64,000 nucleotides of DNA from Anaeramoeba flamelloides (Eukaryota > Metamonada > Anaeramoebidae): the NCBI GenBank assembly GCA_027625915.1, contig JANTQA010000048.1, positions 4,960,001 through 5,024,000 of the forward strand, in the 5' to 3' direction. How positions within the stretch are numbered: the first letter of the stretch is position 1; every line of letters begins with the position of its first letter. The translations under genes were made by a program, and so were the position numbers. Below, piece by piece: positions 1 through 11,031 of this stretch. Below the pieces are notes generated by a model, which made no database searches, was not told the DNA's origin, and saw only the letters and a list, made by a program, of their open reading frames with translations.

Positions 1-1226
1 TTAGATCTTATACTGTTCCCAATATTTGAAAATTCTAATTTTGTTATTTGTATTTGAGATTCTGTTAATATTTTTGCTATTTGGATATCTATTTCTTTTA
101 AACTCATCACTTCTAAATCTTTGTTCAAATTGTCCAACTTTATGATTAAATTATCCCAATAGCCTCCTCCTCCTCCCCCTCCTCCCCCCTTTAAACCATA
201 TATCCTTATTTTGATTGTATTTTTCACTAGCTCGACATAATGACTTTTACTATTAGATTGATGAATATTTGATAAACCTTCAATCTTAGTTATAAATAAT
301 TCCGCAGTTTTCTCATCTGTGATTTTAAAAGCTCCCCAACCGTTTGTTTGATGTTTAAAAAACTGCACTTCTTCTCCTTCTTTTGTTTGGAGCATTTTAT
401 TTGATATTTGATTTCTTTTGTACTCATCATATATGTTTTCTATTTTATTTGTTTTGTGTGCAATTTGTTCAGGGAGTTCTTCAAATGATAATTCATAAAC
501 TGTGTCTATTCCTATATTTGTTTTATCGAGTAATAGTCTAGTTGAACTAGTTGTTTCTTTGAAAGTTGCTTCAATTGATAACTTGTCAAAGCTCTTGATT
601 TCTGAGATTGTTTCAGATCTCCAGCCAACTTCTTCATATACCTCTATCTTTGATCCTAATTTTTTGAGTAGACCTTTGATCACAAACAAGTTAGAACTTG
701 TGACAGATTTTTCATTTTGCTTAACCAGAATTATTATACATTTTATTTGCTTTCCACTTACTTGCTCTTTCAGGCCTTTACAGACTGTCTCAAAATTTCC
801 AATTTCGAAGACACCAATTAAATCAGGCCTAGTTGCACATTTATCGGTTTCGATCTTTTTGTACATAATATAATTTGAAAATCCTTTTGATTCTTGCTTG
901 TTGTTCTTCGCATCCCATAAATTAGCCCTTAAGGTAATGTGTTCTGAAGAATTTTGAGAAATGAAAGATCGGTTAGAAGGTAAAATTATTAAATGTTCAC
1001 AAACCAAACCAATTCGAACATAATTGTCAAGTTCATGAAAATTTGTTCCTTCTTTTGAGAGAAAAGATCCAAATTGTTGAAGTACCGCTTTGTGGAATAA
1101 AAAAACAAAGGTTTTGGAACCACTTGCAATGTGAATAGGGTTGTTTAGATTATTAGTTTTACAGAGAATCCATGCAATTTGTGATTGAGGGTAGAATTGT
1201 TTTTGTGAATTACTAACACAATTCAT
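1..1226 (-). CDS. Unrecognised protein, 5' part, cut by left window edge
   Basis: A single open frame runs from an ATG at 1226 to the left edge with no stop, giving 408 codons. An in-frame TGA lies about 40 bases upstream of that ATG, so the start is well supported and there is no sign of an intron. The product is soluble-looking, with no signal peptide and no membrane segment. The first 130 residues are mixed and hydrophobic-rich, the middle is charged, and a run of nine glycines (about 160-190) is followed by a charged helical stretch. Codon use is clearly coding, with balanced K, E, S, T and N and no homopolymer-driven residues apart from the glycines. I recognise no domain. The true C-terminus lies outside the window, so full length is unknown. 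Confidence 0.85.
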   Translation of the reverse strand, partial: MNCVSNSQKQFYPQSQIAWILCKTNNLNNPIHIASGSKTFVFLFHKAVLQQFGSFLSKEGTNFHELDNYVRIGLVCEHLIILPSNRSFISQNSSEHITLRANLWDAKNNKQESKGFSNYIMYKKIETDKCATRPDLIGVFEIGNFETVCKGLKEQVSGKQIKCIIILVKQNEKSVTSSNLFVIKGLLKKLGSKIEVYEEVGWRSETISEIKSFDKLSIEATFKETTSSTRLLLDKTNIGIDTVYELSFEELPEQIAHKTNKIENIYDEYKRNQISNKMLQTKEGEEVQFFKHQTNGWGAFKITDEKTAELFITKIEGLSNIHQSNSKSHYVELVKNTIKIRIYGLKGGGGGGGGGYWDNLIIKLDNLNKDLEVMSLKEIDIQIAKILTESQIQITKLEFSNIGNSIRS

Positions 1227-1987
1227 AGATATACTTTCTTGTAGTTTTTTGTTTTTGTTCTTTTTATTTCAAAAACAACAATGTTAATATGATTTTTATG
1301 AAAATTGCAAGCAATTCAATTTTTATGGTATGGTCTTAAAATTTTGGATTAGAATATTTTTTATATTGTTATTTGAGCCAAGAAACTAAATATTGTGAAA
1401 AACAATAATAGGTAAATTAAAAATTATGAACAGGTTTGGCGACAAAAAATCCAATAACTTTGAGATTAGTTCTCAATAGTGTTCATTTCTTTACTTCTAT
1501 TGGTCAACTTTTACAATTCTTTCCAAGATTCCGATAAAGATGAAAAGCTTTCTAAAAGTGATTTGATTTTCAGGAAGGCAATTTGAAACAATCGAAGACT
1601 AAAAGTTTGTAAAAGTGTTAAATATATAGCTTCAAAATTTAAAAATTAAAAATACCAAAATAATTGAATTTTGACAATTTGTGAGACACTCTTTAGAAAA
1701 CTTTTGTTGAAAATAACAAATCTTTTGTTAATTTTTGAAGTTTGTTTTTCAAAATCCATTTTTCAGTATTTCTTCATTTGAAGAATAGCTTTTGATATTG
1801 AAATGAATGGATCACTTTATTATAAAATTTTTATGAAAATAATATAATTGGTGCTGTAAGAAACTATTAATTTTTTTTGAATAAAAAAAAAATTCATTTT
1901 ATATGTTCAAAGCGAAAAATTACTTTGAATTATACAAACGAAAAGGACGCTCAATTTTCACTTTAGTTTGTTGATGGATTACCTTGA
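1227..1987. other. AT-rich intergenic stretch, no gene seen
   Basis: No frame here has protein-like composition. It should contain the promoter of the leftward gene, but no defined motif stands out from the A/T background. Confidence 0.5.
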
Positions 1988-2848
1988 CATTGTGAAAAAA
2001 ATTTGGGTCATTAAAAAAAATTGTGTCAGTCAAAAATTTGTTTTCGTTTTTTAAATAATAAATATTAGCAAAATGATTTTTGATCAAAGTAAAATTTTAT
2101 AAACAAATCTTACATTTAATAAAAACCAAAGTCACTATCAATAATAATTTTCAAAGGTAAAATTAAATTGTTGCATTTTGAGCTTTTAGAATTACTATGG
2201 AACTCTAAAAAACAAAAATTTATTTTTAATTGTCAACTTTACTAAAAATAAGAGAACTATTGAATAGGAAATATTAAAATCTATTAATTCAATAAGATAT
2301 TTATCATTGTTAATAAACGTAAATTTATCACGGTTAATCTTGAATGACCTTTTAAATCAAATTGAATAATAAAATCTTCCAAAAAAGCTGTTTATCGAAA
2401 GAGGTTGTTTTCCACTAATGTTTACAATCAAAACTTCAAAAAACCGAAATTTCAAGATTTCAGAAACCATTTAAATTCTAAAAATCCTCATAGACAAACC
2501 TTAATTTAAAACGGTTATTAATTTTTCGTTTTCCCAAACAAGAATTAACTTGATCTTGTAATGTTTTCTAATAAAAAAAAATTAACATTTTTAGTAAAGT
2601 TTTCAATTAAAAATAAATTTTTGTTTTTTAGAGTTCCATAGTAATTCTAAAAGCTCAAAATACAACAATTTAATATTGCATTTGAAAATTATTATTGATA
2701 GTGACTTTGGTTTTTATTAAATGTAAGATTTGTTTATAAAATTTTACTTTGATCGAAAATCATTTTGCTAATATTTATTATTTAAAAAACGAAAACAAAT
2801 TTTTGACTGACCCAATTTTTTTTAATGAACCAAATTTTTTTCACAATG
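1988..2848. mobile_element. Fold-back element FB1, copy 1
   Basis: An 861 bp element whose ends are long inverted repeats. It opens with CATTGTGAAAAAAATTTGGG and closes with the reverse complement ending at 2848. The arms pair for roughly 260-280 bases. The roughly 300-base middle is unique and matches, in reverse complement, the middle of the copy at 19975-20838, so the two copies lie in opposite orientation. It carries no open frame, so it would be a non-autonomous DNA element. I see no clear target-site duplication and cannot assign a superfamily. Confidence 0.85.
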
Positions 2849-3686
2849 GTTACTTTTAATTTTTTTTTTTTAATTACTTCACTTTTCTCTACAAAAAGTG
2901 ACAATTATAAAAAAAAATGAAATATAGATTTCCTTTCAAAATAGCTCATAAGTTTGAAAAAACATCTGAGATTCATTTTGTGCCTATTTTTAAATTATTT
3001 TCGAAACAAACACAAAATCCAAAAATTTGAAAACTTTTTAGAATTAAGGGACTAGTCTTCGACGACAACAAGGCAAAATTTTAAAATATGTTATTGGTGG
3101 TATTCTCTACTTTTGTATTTTGTAGATCCCATCACAAGAGTAAATATAAAACTGAGATCAAAATTTTTTTTTATTGCTCAACAAATTCAAAAATTTCTTA
3201 AATTTCGATTTTTGGTGTTTAGAAGTCTCTAGGACATCTAGTTTTAGAGATACTGCCCAAAATCGATTTTTATATACAAATTTTTTAATAGTGATTTTTC
3301 ACATCTATTTTGGGCAATAACTCGAAAAATGCAAGAGCCCCAAAAAAAATGAAAAATTGAGATTGTTTTGATATTTTTTATATAGTGATCTCCATAGATT
3401 AAAATGAATTTTAAAGTTTTTTTTTTTGATTGAAAAAATTTTTTTTTTTAATTGTAGGTTTTGGTATATATAAATAATTTAAAATCTTCTACTCCACACA
3501 CGGAAAAAACTACTTAGTTAACAGCATTTATCCGAATTTTGGTACCTAAAGAGGATTTTTATTTTTGAAAAAAAAAAATTTGAAAATTTTTAAAGGTAAA
3601 TTCAGGTAGAAAACATATATACTTTAATTGATCAAATTATATATAAAAATTTAAAAAAAAATAAAAAAAAAACTATTAATTTAATT
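2849..3686. other. AT-rich intergenic stretch with a weak inverted repeat
   Basis: No gene seen. Around 3250-3330 a short inverted repeat built on a GCCCAAAAT core pairs with ATTTTGGGC. The surrounding sequence has long A and T runs and looks like old repetitive DNA. Confidence 0.4.
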
Positions 3687-3766
3687 GATCTTATCAGGAA
3701 TCAAACTCCGGTTAAACACTTTTCGAATTTTGAGATCTCGGTACTCTACCGCTGAGCTAATGAGTA
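3687..3766 (-). pseudogene. tRNA-like relic or tRNA-derived SINE head
   Basis: Read on the minus strand, the segment has a near-perfect internal promoter A box (TAGCTCAGCGG, with a D-arm GCTC/GAGT pairing) and a B box-like AGTTTGATTCC spaced as in a tRNA of about 80 bases with a long variable arm. The folds do not close: the acceptor ends do not pair, the T-stem has several mismatches and the anticodon stem is weak. It is therefore either a decayed tRNA gene or the tRNA-derived head of a SINE. I cannot assign an isotype with confidence. Confidence 0.45.
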
Positions 3767-5044
3767 ATTATTGGATATTTTAAAATTATCAAATTTTGAA
3801 GATAATCGAATTGAATTTTTAATTGAGTAATTTTTCTAATATATTTTTTTTGAAAAAAAACTCTAAGTTTTTTTCCGATTAAAAATTTTCTTTTTTTTTT
3901 TTCATTGTAAAAAAATTAACAAATTTAAAATTAAATTGAAAAAAAACTAAAAAAAAAATTTTTTTTTTTTTGAAAAAATTCAATTTAATAGGAAACTCTA
4001 GTAAAAATTTGTTTTTAATTTTTTAGCATTTTTTTTTATTTTTCTAGTGATTATACTATCAAAAATTTGAAAAAATGAATATTCAGATAAAATAAGTTGA
4101 GTTCTAATAATTTTTTTTTCAAAATATTTGTAATGTGAATTTTTTTTCTGATAAATTAGAAAAAAATGAAATTTTTCTACTGTTTTCCTATTAAAAAAAA
4201 TTTTTTTTTTAAACATTGTTTTTTAGTGAGAATAAATATAAAAATCATTTTTTTAAGATGTTTAAAAAAAAAAATTTTTTTTAAAGTGACCTATTTTTAC
4301 TAAATTTAAAAAAATTTTAAAAAAAATTTTTATATACATTTTTTAAAATTTTCAATTTTGAAAAAAGTCAAAAACACCCATTTTAAATACAAAATAATTT
4401 CGAAATCACTTACTCTCATAAAGTTTAAATTTAAAAACGTGACAAAAAAAATCAAAATAAAAAAATTTTGTAAAAAATTTTTTGTTTATATTAAAAATAT
4501 TTTAATATAGCATTTTTACAACTAATAAATAGTTAAACTTATGTATTTTTATATCTAACTTGGGTCAAATCGAAAAAAAATAAAAAAAATTTTTTTTTTA
4601 ATGTAATAAAAAAAATTTTCAAATTTAAAAATTTATAACTTTTTTATTTTTAAATATATTACTTATATAATATTTGAGTAAAAAAAATATGGGAAAATCA
4701 AAAGAGTAGTAAAAAAATTTTTTTAAACCATAATTTTTTCAATTTTTTTCACCAAAATCATATTTTTGATCAAAAAATACCCTAGTAAGATGATCTTAAA
4801 AATGTTAAAAAATTTTTATTTTTGTGTAAAATTGGACCTTTTTTAGAAATGATTAATTCAAAATTTCAAAAAAAACAATATTTTTTGACGAAAAATCGAA
4901 AATAGAGAATAACTTCTAAACTAGAGGATATACAGCGCTCTAAACTTGAAAAATAAATTTTTAAGATAAATTGGAGGTTATAAAAATGACTAATTCGGAC
5001 AGATATCCTATATTTAAAATTTTGATTTTTTTCAATTTATACTT
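3767..5044. other. AT-rich intergenic stretch, no gene seen
   Basis: Homopolymer-rich sequence with only spurious Lys/Phe/Asn frames. Nothing supportable was found. Confidence 0.5.
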
Positions 5045-5745
5045 CACTACAAGGAAAATTTAAATACCTAAAATTAAAGTTAGCCTAAACTATACATTGG
5101 ATTTCAGTTATACTTCTTTTAGAAATTATTTTTTCAAAGTTATCATAATTTTATGTAATAAAAAAAGGATAGCTATTAAACTCTTGAAAATTTGAATACC
5201 CCCCTTTTCAAAAATACCAACTTTTGAAAAAAACACCTATTTTCAGGGTATTTTTTTATTGGAAAAAGTTGAAATGAATTAATTTTTGATTGAACATTAA
5301 GATTTAAAAACGAATAAATGTTAAAGTAATTTGCAGAAAACAACCAGGAACGTATATAAAAACTCAAACATGGAAAAAAATAAAATGATAAAAAATATTC
5401 CAAAAACAGATAAAAAATCAGTTATTCAATTTAATTGAGCAATATCTTTTGATTGGAATATTTTGTGCTATTTTAAAATTGAAAAATATGTTTCCTTTTA
5501 GACTAGTAAAAAAATACTTGAAAATTATCTCTCTACTAAGTCAATTAAAAAATTCAAAAATTTTACAATTAAAAATGAAAAAAATATTACTGAAAAATTT
5601 CATTTTTTTTTTCAATTCCTATTAATATCTATTAAAGTTGTAAACCTCATTGAAAATTGTTATGTATAATAATGTTTATTATATGAGTGTATTTCAAAAA
5701 TACAAAATTTAGAGATTTTTTTTTGAAAAAATTTTCCTTGTAGTG
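5045..5745. mobile_element. CACTA-tipped non-autonomous element FB2, copy 1
   Basis: A 701 bp element with 17-base terminal inverted repeats: CACTACAAGGAAAATTT on the left and its reverse complement ending TAGTG at 5745. This tip is very close to the CACTACAAG-type ends of CACTA (En/Spm) DNA transposons. A second copy in opposite orientation lies at 24871-25572 and matches along its whole length, which defines the borders. There is no open frame of its own, and the apparent frames inside are noise. Copy 1 ends in a TAGTG tandem array that obscures any 3 bp target duplication. Confidence 0.75.
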
Positions 5746-5760
5746 TAGTGTAGTGTAGTG
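5741..5760. repeat. TAGTG tandem array at the FB2 end
   Basis: Four consecutive TAGTG pentamers begin with the terminal pentamer of the FB2 element and extend into the right flank. The array looks like local amplification of the transposon tip. Confidence 0.85.
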
Positions 5761-7783
5761 TTGTGATGTTTCAAAAAATTCTGATCGACTAAGAAAGCCA
5801 TAAAAGAAAATTAGTCTAGTGAGATCAATTTTTTTTTTCCATTTTTTCCGTAAAAGAAAACTATTAAATTCATTTTATTTCTCACAATTTAACAAGTTTT
5901 TACCCCGTTTATTGTCATTTTGATCATTATTATACTATAACATTTCTTTGTTACCAGTAATAATAATATAATGATTTTTTTTCTTTTTTGAGATAAAACT
6001 TTTGGTTAATCAAAAAAAAGATTTATTCAACAGATTATAAAATAATTGTATTTTTTTAAGAAGAATAGTTATAATAATCAAAGTTTTAAAGTCATAAAAA
6101 AATTCTACTCTGAAATTTTGTTTTTGTATTAAGACAAAATTCGATTTTTTAAAATAAAATTTTCTTGAAGATATTTTGGAATTTGGTAATTTTATCCTCA
6201 AAATTCAAAATAAATTTTTTTATTCCAAAAATGATTTGAGTTGTTATAAGGATTCTTGTGAATAAGACGAAACAATGTGTTAAAAAATTTTTCAAAATTA
6301 AAGAATCTTTTTTGCAATTTTTTTTTCATTTTTTGAAAACCAGAAAACAACTTTTTCAAATCCTTAAAGAAAAAATTTTTTGTGCATAATAGATCTCAAT
6401 TTAATTGATAAATTGTAGTTAATCTTCTACCGAATATTCATTTATTAAATCACCTAAACCACGATTAGTTTTATTGGCTAAGATTTGAATTGAAATATTA
6501 ATCAAAGAAAAAGAAACACCAAATAAAAAATTTACTTTCGAAATCAATACTTTCCAACATAAAACGAAAAATATGTTTTCCCATTTTCAAGAATTAACTT
6601 CATTCTAAGACAAAATAATAAGTTATTTTTTTTGGTTTTATATTGGAAAGATGCAAATTTTGAATTTCAAAAAAGAGACTCAAATCAAAAAATTGTTTAA
6701 ATGAGGCTAACTCATCCATTCCATAAGTCAAAACACAAATTACAAAAAAAAAAAATTTTCAAGATCTTGACAAGATTTTATTTTATTTTCAAAAATGACT
6801 ACTCCCTTAAAATAGAATTCAAAACATCCAATTTAAACCACATTCTGGACACCTTTAAATTTCATAATTTTAGATTTAACCTTAAAACCCATGTACAATA
6901 GACATTTTTTATCAAACCAAAGATCTGCGGTATTTACAAAATATGAAATTAGCATTTTAGGGTTTAAAGATAATTGTTATTGTTTCCCTTTGTAGAAGTT
7001 AAATTTTATCTATCTTTATTGATCAGCAAAAAATCAGAAGAAAAATATTGGCAAAATTTTCAATTTTATTGGCTACCATTTTACAATGAAATCGATTTGT
7101 CACTTATTTTATACAACAGTTAAGCCAAAATAGATCAACACAGAGGATAAATTAAAAATAAAACAATTTCTACAATATGTATACTACACAAATATTTAAT
7201 TTAGAAAACTTATGATAGAATAACTGATCAGGGAAATCTGATATCAAGATGAATGTTATGTACACAAGATCTGGAAAGCCCATAAAAGCTAAAATATTTT
7301 TTTAAATCAAATTCTTATTCAAATCCAAAAAAATTAATTTTTTGAAACTTGAAATTATTCAATTTAAGAAGTTTGAAAATAATTTTTCAATTAAAAATTT
7401 TAAAGGTTCTAAAAACAATTAATTTGAAAACTTAAAATATGTTTTTCGATAAACCAAAGACGTAACTTTTCAGTAAATTATATATGATCACGTTGCTCAG
7501 TTAATCTAGAAAATAAAAAATTGATGACTAATATTTCCTAAAAATATATAACTTTCTGTGTCTCATTTTGTAGAAAGTAGCTCATTTTGATATTTTCAAT
7601 CTAATAACCTTTTTAAAAGATCGGAATCATAATTATTTTTATTAATTTTATTTCAAAGATTTTTTTAGGAATGATGAATGAAAATTTTGTTTCATTTATT
7701 TTGCAATTAACAGTTTACACCTAAGGAACAAAATTTTACACACAGAAAATTGTAAATCACCCTATTTTTGATTTAATTGGTAG
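5746..7783. other. AT-rich intergenic stretch, no gene seen
   Basis: Only short Lys/Phe/Ile-rich frames occur, with no recognisable protein or RNA signal. Confidence 0.5.
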
Positions 7784-8675
7784 CATTACTGAAAAATGTA
7801 AAATAATCAAATTTTTCTGAAATAATTAATAAAGTTATTAAATATTGAAGATCTCCAATTAACTTTATTCTCATTCTCGATTATCAAAAAGCAAATTTGT
7901 CACTTACAGCCAGTTCCACTTTTAAGGCACAAACTTTCAACGAAATTTAAGGCACAAAAAAACAATAAAATTAAGGCACAAAATTTGTAATTATCTTTTT
8001 TTACAATTTATTTTACTAGAATCTGAATTTTGTGCCTTAATTTGAGATTTTAATTGTGCCTTAAATTTCGTTGAAAGTTTGTGTCTTAAAAGTGAAACTG
8101 ACTGTATATACCAAAACAAAGTCAATTTTTTAATTGTTTTTTTTAAATTTTTAATTGGATTTTTTACTGATTATTATTTTTAGAATTCTCCGAATTTTAG
8201 AAAAAATCTAAACAAATTTAATAAGATCCTAAAACTTTAACTGAGATAATTTTAATTAGGACTATTAAAAATGAAAATTTTGATGAATTAAAACACAAGT
8301 ATAAAAATCATCATTGTGAAAATTAATATCAAATATTGTAGAATTTATTTATTTTTATTAGGATTAGACTATCTACTTTGATAATTGGTTTGATCAGTTT
8401 GTATTTAATAGATTCTAAAAATTTTTCAACTTTTTTTGTTGTAAAAATTTCTCTAATTTTTTTGTAAATAAAATTATTGAAAAATTTTGAATTTTGAAAA
8501 TCATTAAACTTGCCAATTCCAATTGTATATAATTGATTATTTTCTTATTGAAAATTGATATATTTCAAATATGATATCCGAGAATGAGAATAATGGAATT
8601 GATTATCTTCAATATTTAATAACTTGATTAATTATTTTAGAAAAAATTGTTTTTTTTTTTCATTTTTCAGTAATG
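7784..8675. mobile_element. Fold-back element FB4 with a nested MITE
   Basis: Inverted arms of about 100 bases (7784-7886 and 8573-8675) start with CATTACTGAAAAATG and stay similar through a shared TTCTCATTCTC stretch. Between them sits the TA-flanked MITE at 7907-8104. There is no coding sequence. The arms have diverged more than those of FB1, so this copy is probably older. Confidence 0.6.
7907..8104. mobile_element. Tc1/mariner-type MITE (MITE-1)
   Basis: A 198 bp element flanked on both sides by TA (7905-7906 and 8105-8106). Terminal inverted repeats of about 50 bases begin CAGCCAGTTCCAC on the left and CAGTCAGTTTCAC on the right. Inside the arms a TTAAGGCACAAA unit is repeated. TA flanks and a CAG tip are the hallmarks of Tc1/mariner-mobilised MITEs. 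It has no coding capacity and is inserted inside FB4. Confidence 0.8.
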
Positions 8676-11031
8676 TAATAGATTAAAGTAAAAATTATAT
8701 TTTAAAAAAAATTTTGGGGTTTTCATATTTTGTTTTTAGGGGATAAGCTTGTTCGAGTTAATATTCTTTTAATTTTTTTATTTATCAAAGATTTGAAAAT
8801 GTTGTGTCAGTGACTAAATAATCATTATCAGAATCTATATAACTTTTTGATCTGGGCATTATGCCGGACACAACTGATAATTTCAAATTTGAAATGAAGA
8901 ATATGATAACATATAATATGGTTACATATTATACTATTATTAGTCATAATTTTTACTCTTAAAGATTCCTTGGGCTGTGGAGAAGTGTAATTTTCAATAA
9001 TATTATGATCAGAGTAGTCATTGGATCTAAGATACTTTTATTTGCTGAGAATTACTCTTAAAAAAATAAGTGAATAATAGATTAAGATCTTAAATTCTTC
9101 CACTGAAAACCCTTATAGATCTTACTAAACATTGGTTTTGATACATTTTCATCACTATTTTTTATTTCTTGAAACAAAAATTATACAAGAATGTTAAAAA
9201 ATTCATGACAATTATTTCGTTAGTGAAAAGTGTTTACCAATTGGAAAAAATGATTTTAATTCCAAAGTTAATTTTATTTTACAATCAAACTTACAAAATT
9301 TTTCTCATTTATTTCTAATTCTTATCAATAAATATCAATTAAATTTTCTTCAATCTAATATTTCTAAAAGAAAAGAATTTCGAATTTTTTAGACAAAAAA
9401 AAAATATCACTTTCTATGAATTGAGTGGTTGTGTAATTTACATCAAACAGTGTCAAAAAATACACAAATTGCAAAATTTAAAATATGTATTGCTTAAATT
9501 GAAATATTTTTAGGCAATCATATTTATTGCTTATTTAGTAATATTTTAAACAAGTTTATGTTATGTAAGCAAAAACGATTGAAACTATTGTAAACAATTG
9601 GAAAATTTATTTATAAAAAGAACTTGTTTTGTAAAATAAGAAATATCCAAAAATCAATCATGAAACAACCATTTTAAAATATTCAAAAAATAAAAATTTA
9701 CTATTATGTAATCAAAAATGTAAAACATTTTAAATTAAAAATTTTTTTGATCAATATTCCAAATTTTAATTTTTCATTGATAAAATAATATTCAATAGAT
9801 ATTAATTTTATATCTCTCAGTGAAATTTTATTATTTTTCAATTATAACTAATTATTAAATTTTTTAGAATAGTTATAAAATACTAAAATAAAAAAGTTAA
9901 ATAACAAAATAACAAAAAAAAAAAAATAAAAACAAAAAGATAATTAATGTTTTGTAAAAAAATGATTTTAGTAAAATACAGTTTTAATAAATTTTAAAAA
10001 TTTTTATTACAAATAATAAAGCTAATGAAAGTTTCTCTTATCCTTAAGCTTCTTTATTATTAAAATTTTTGATTTACTGTAAAATTCAAAAATTGAAAAA
10101 ATTGGCAAATAATCCCATAAAATTGAGAACTTAAAAAAGAAAAAAAAAATTTTTTTAACTAAAAATTATTAATAAATATTAAATTTAAATACAAAATCTA
10201 GAATAAAATTGAATTTATGTGGAAGAAGTATGTTTTTATGAAATATGTTCAATCTATTAAAGAAATGATTTATTAATTGCTCAATAATTGTCTGAATTGT
10301 TAAGTTTATCGACTGGTTGTGAATAAAAACAATCAATTGTATAAATTATTTTTATTTCGCAATTGAAAAAATATTTATCAATATTAATTTTTTATGACGC
10401 AATCACTGTTTCTTTTACACATACCAATTATACTTTTACGAAACTACTCTATTTTTTTGAATGTTTACTTTAATTGTTTTTTTTTTTTCTATTGAGGGAA
10501 ATTGGCTATATAGTTTTAAAATTATTTTTTCAAAAATAATTACAACAGATACAAGTTGAATGGAGTTTAATTGGCGAAATGTAATTCAACAGAGACCGCG
10601 ATTTTGGTAGTGAGTTTGTTTTTTGAAAGAAAAATGAGAAATTTGCAAATTAATTCAAATTTTTTTTTTCTTATTTATATATCTCTAAAAACTATTGGAC
10701 AAGAGGAAAAAACATCAAAATCTTGGAATTTTTTTTGCCTATTTATACTTTTCGTGTTTTTATTAATTATTTTTTAACATAGGAAAAAAAATAACAATAG
10801 TCTTTATTTAATTTTTTCAACTTTTTTTTAAAATTTTCAGTTTAGCCTTTGTAAATTTTTAATCCAAGATCGAACAATTTAAGATATTTTTCAGTATTAG
10901 TACTTTTCATTTAATTTCAATTTGTGTCTAAACATTTTCGAATTTGAATAGAAGTTTTTTACAAAATTGAATTTTGAAAAGAGTTGAAATCTCTTTTTGT
11001 TACTCGAATTTCAAAAACTAATCTTGATGAA
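8676..11031. other. AT-rich intergenic stretch, no gene seen
   Basis: No protein-like frame and no RNA signal. A short frame near 10571 has poor composition and is not called. Confidence 0.5.

Noticed and set aside
502-873. Plus-strand 123-codon frame
   Set aside because: Shadow of the longer minus-strand gene at 1-1226, which has the better composition.
10571-10777. 68-codon Phe/Leu-rich frame
   Set aside because: Starts at TTG and has background composition; no upstream or downstream coding signal.
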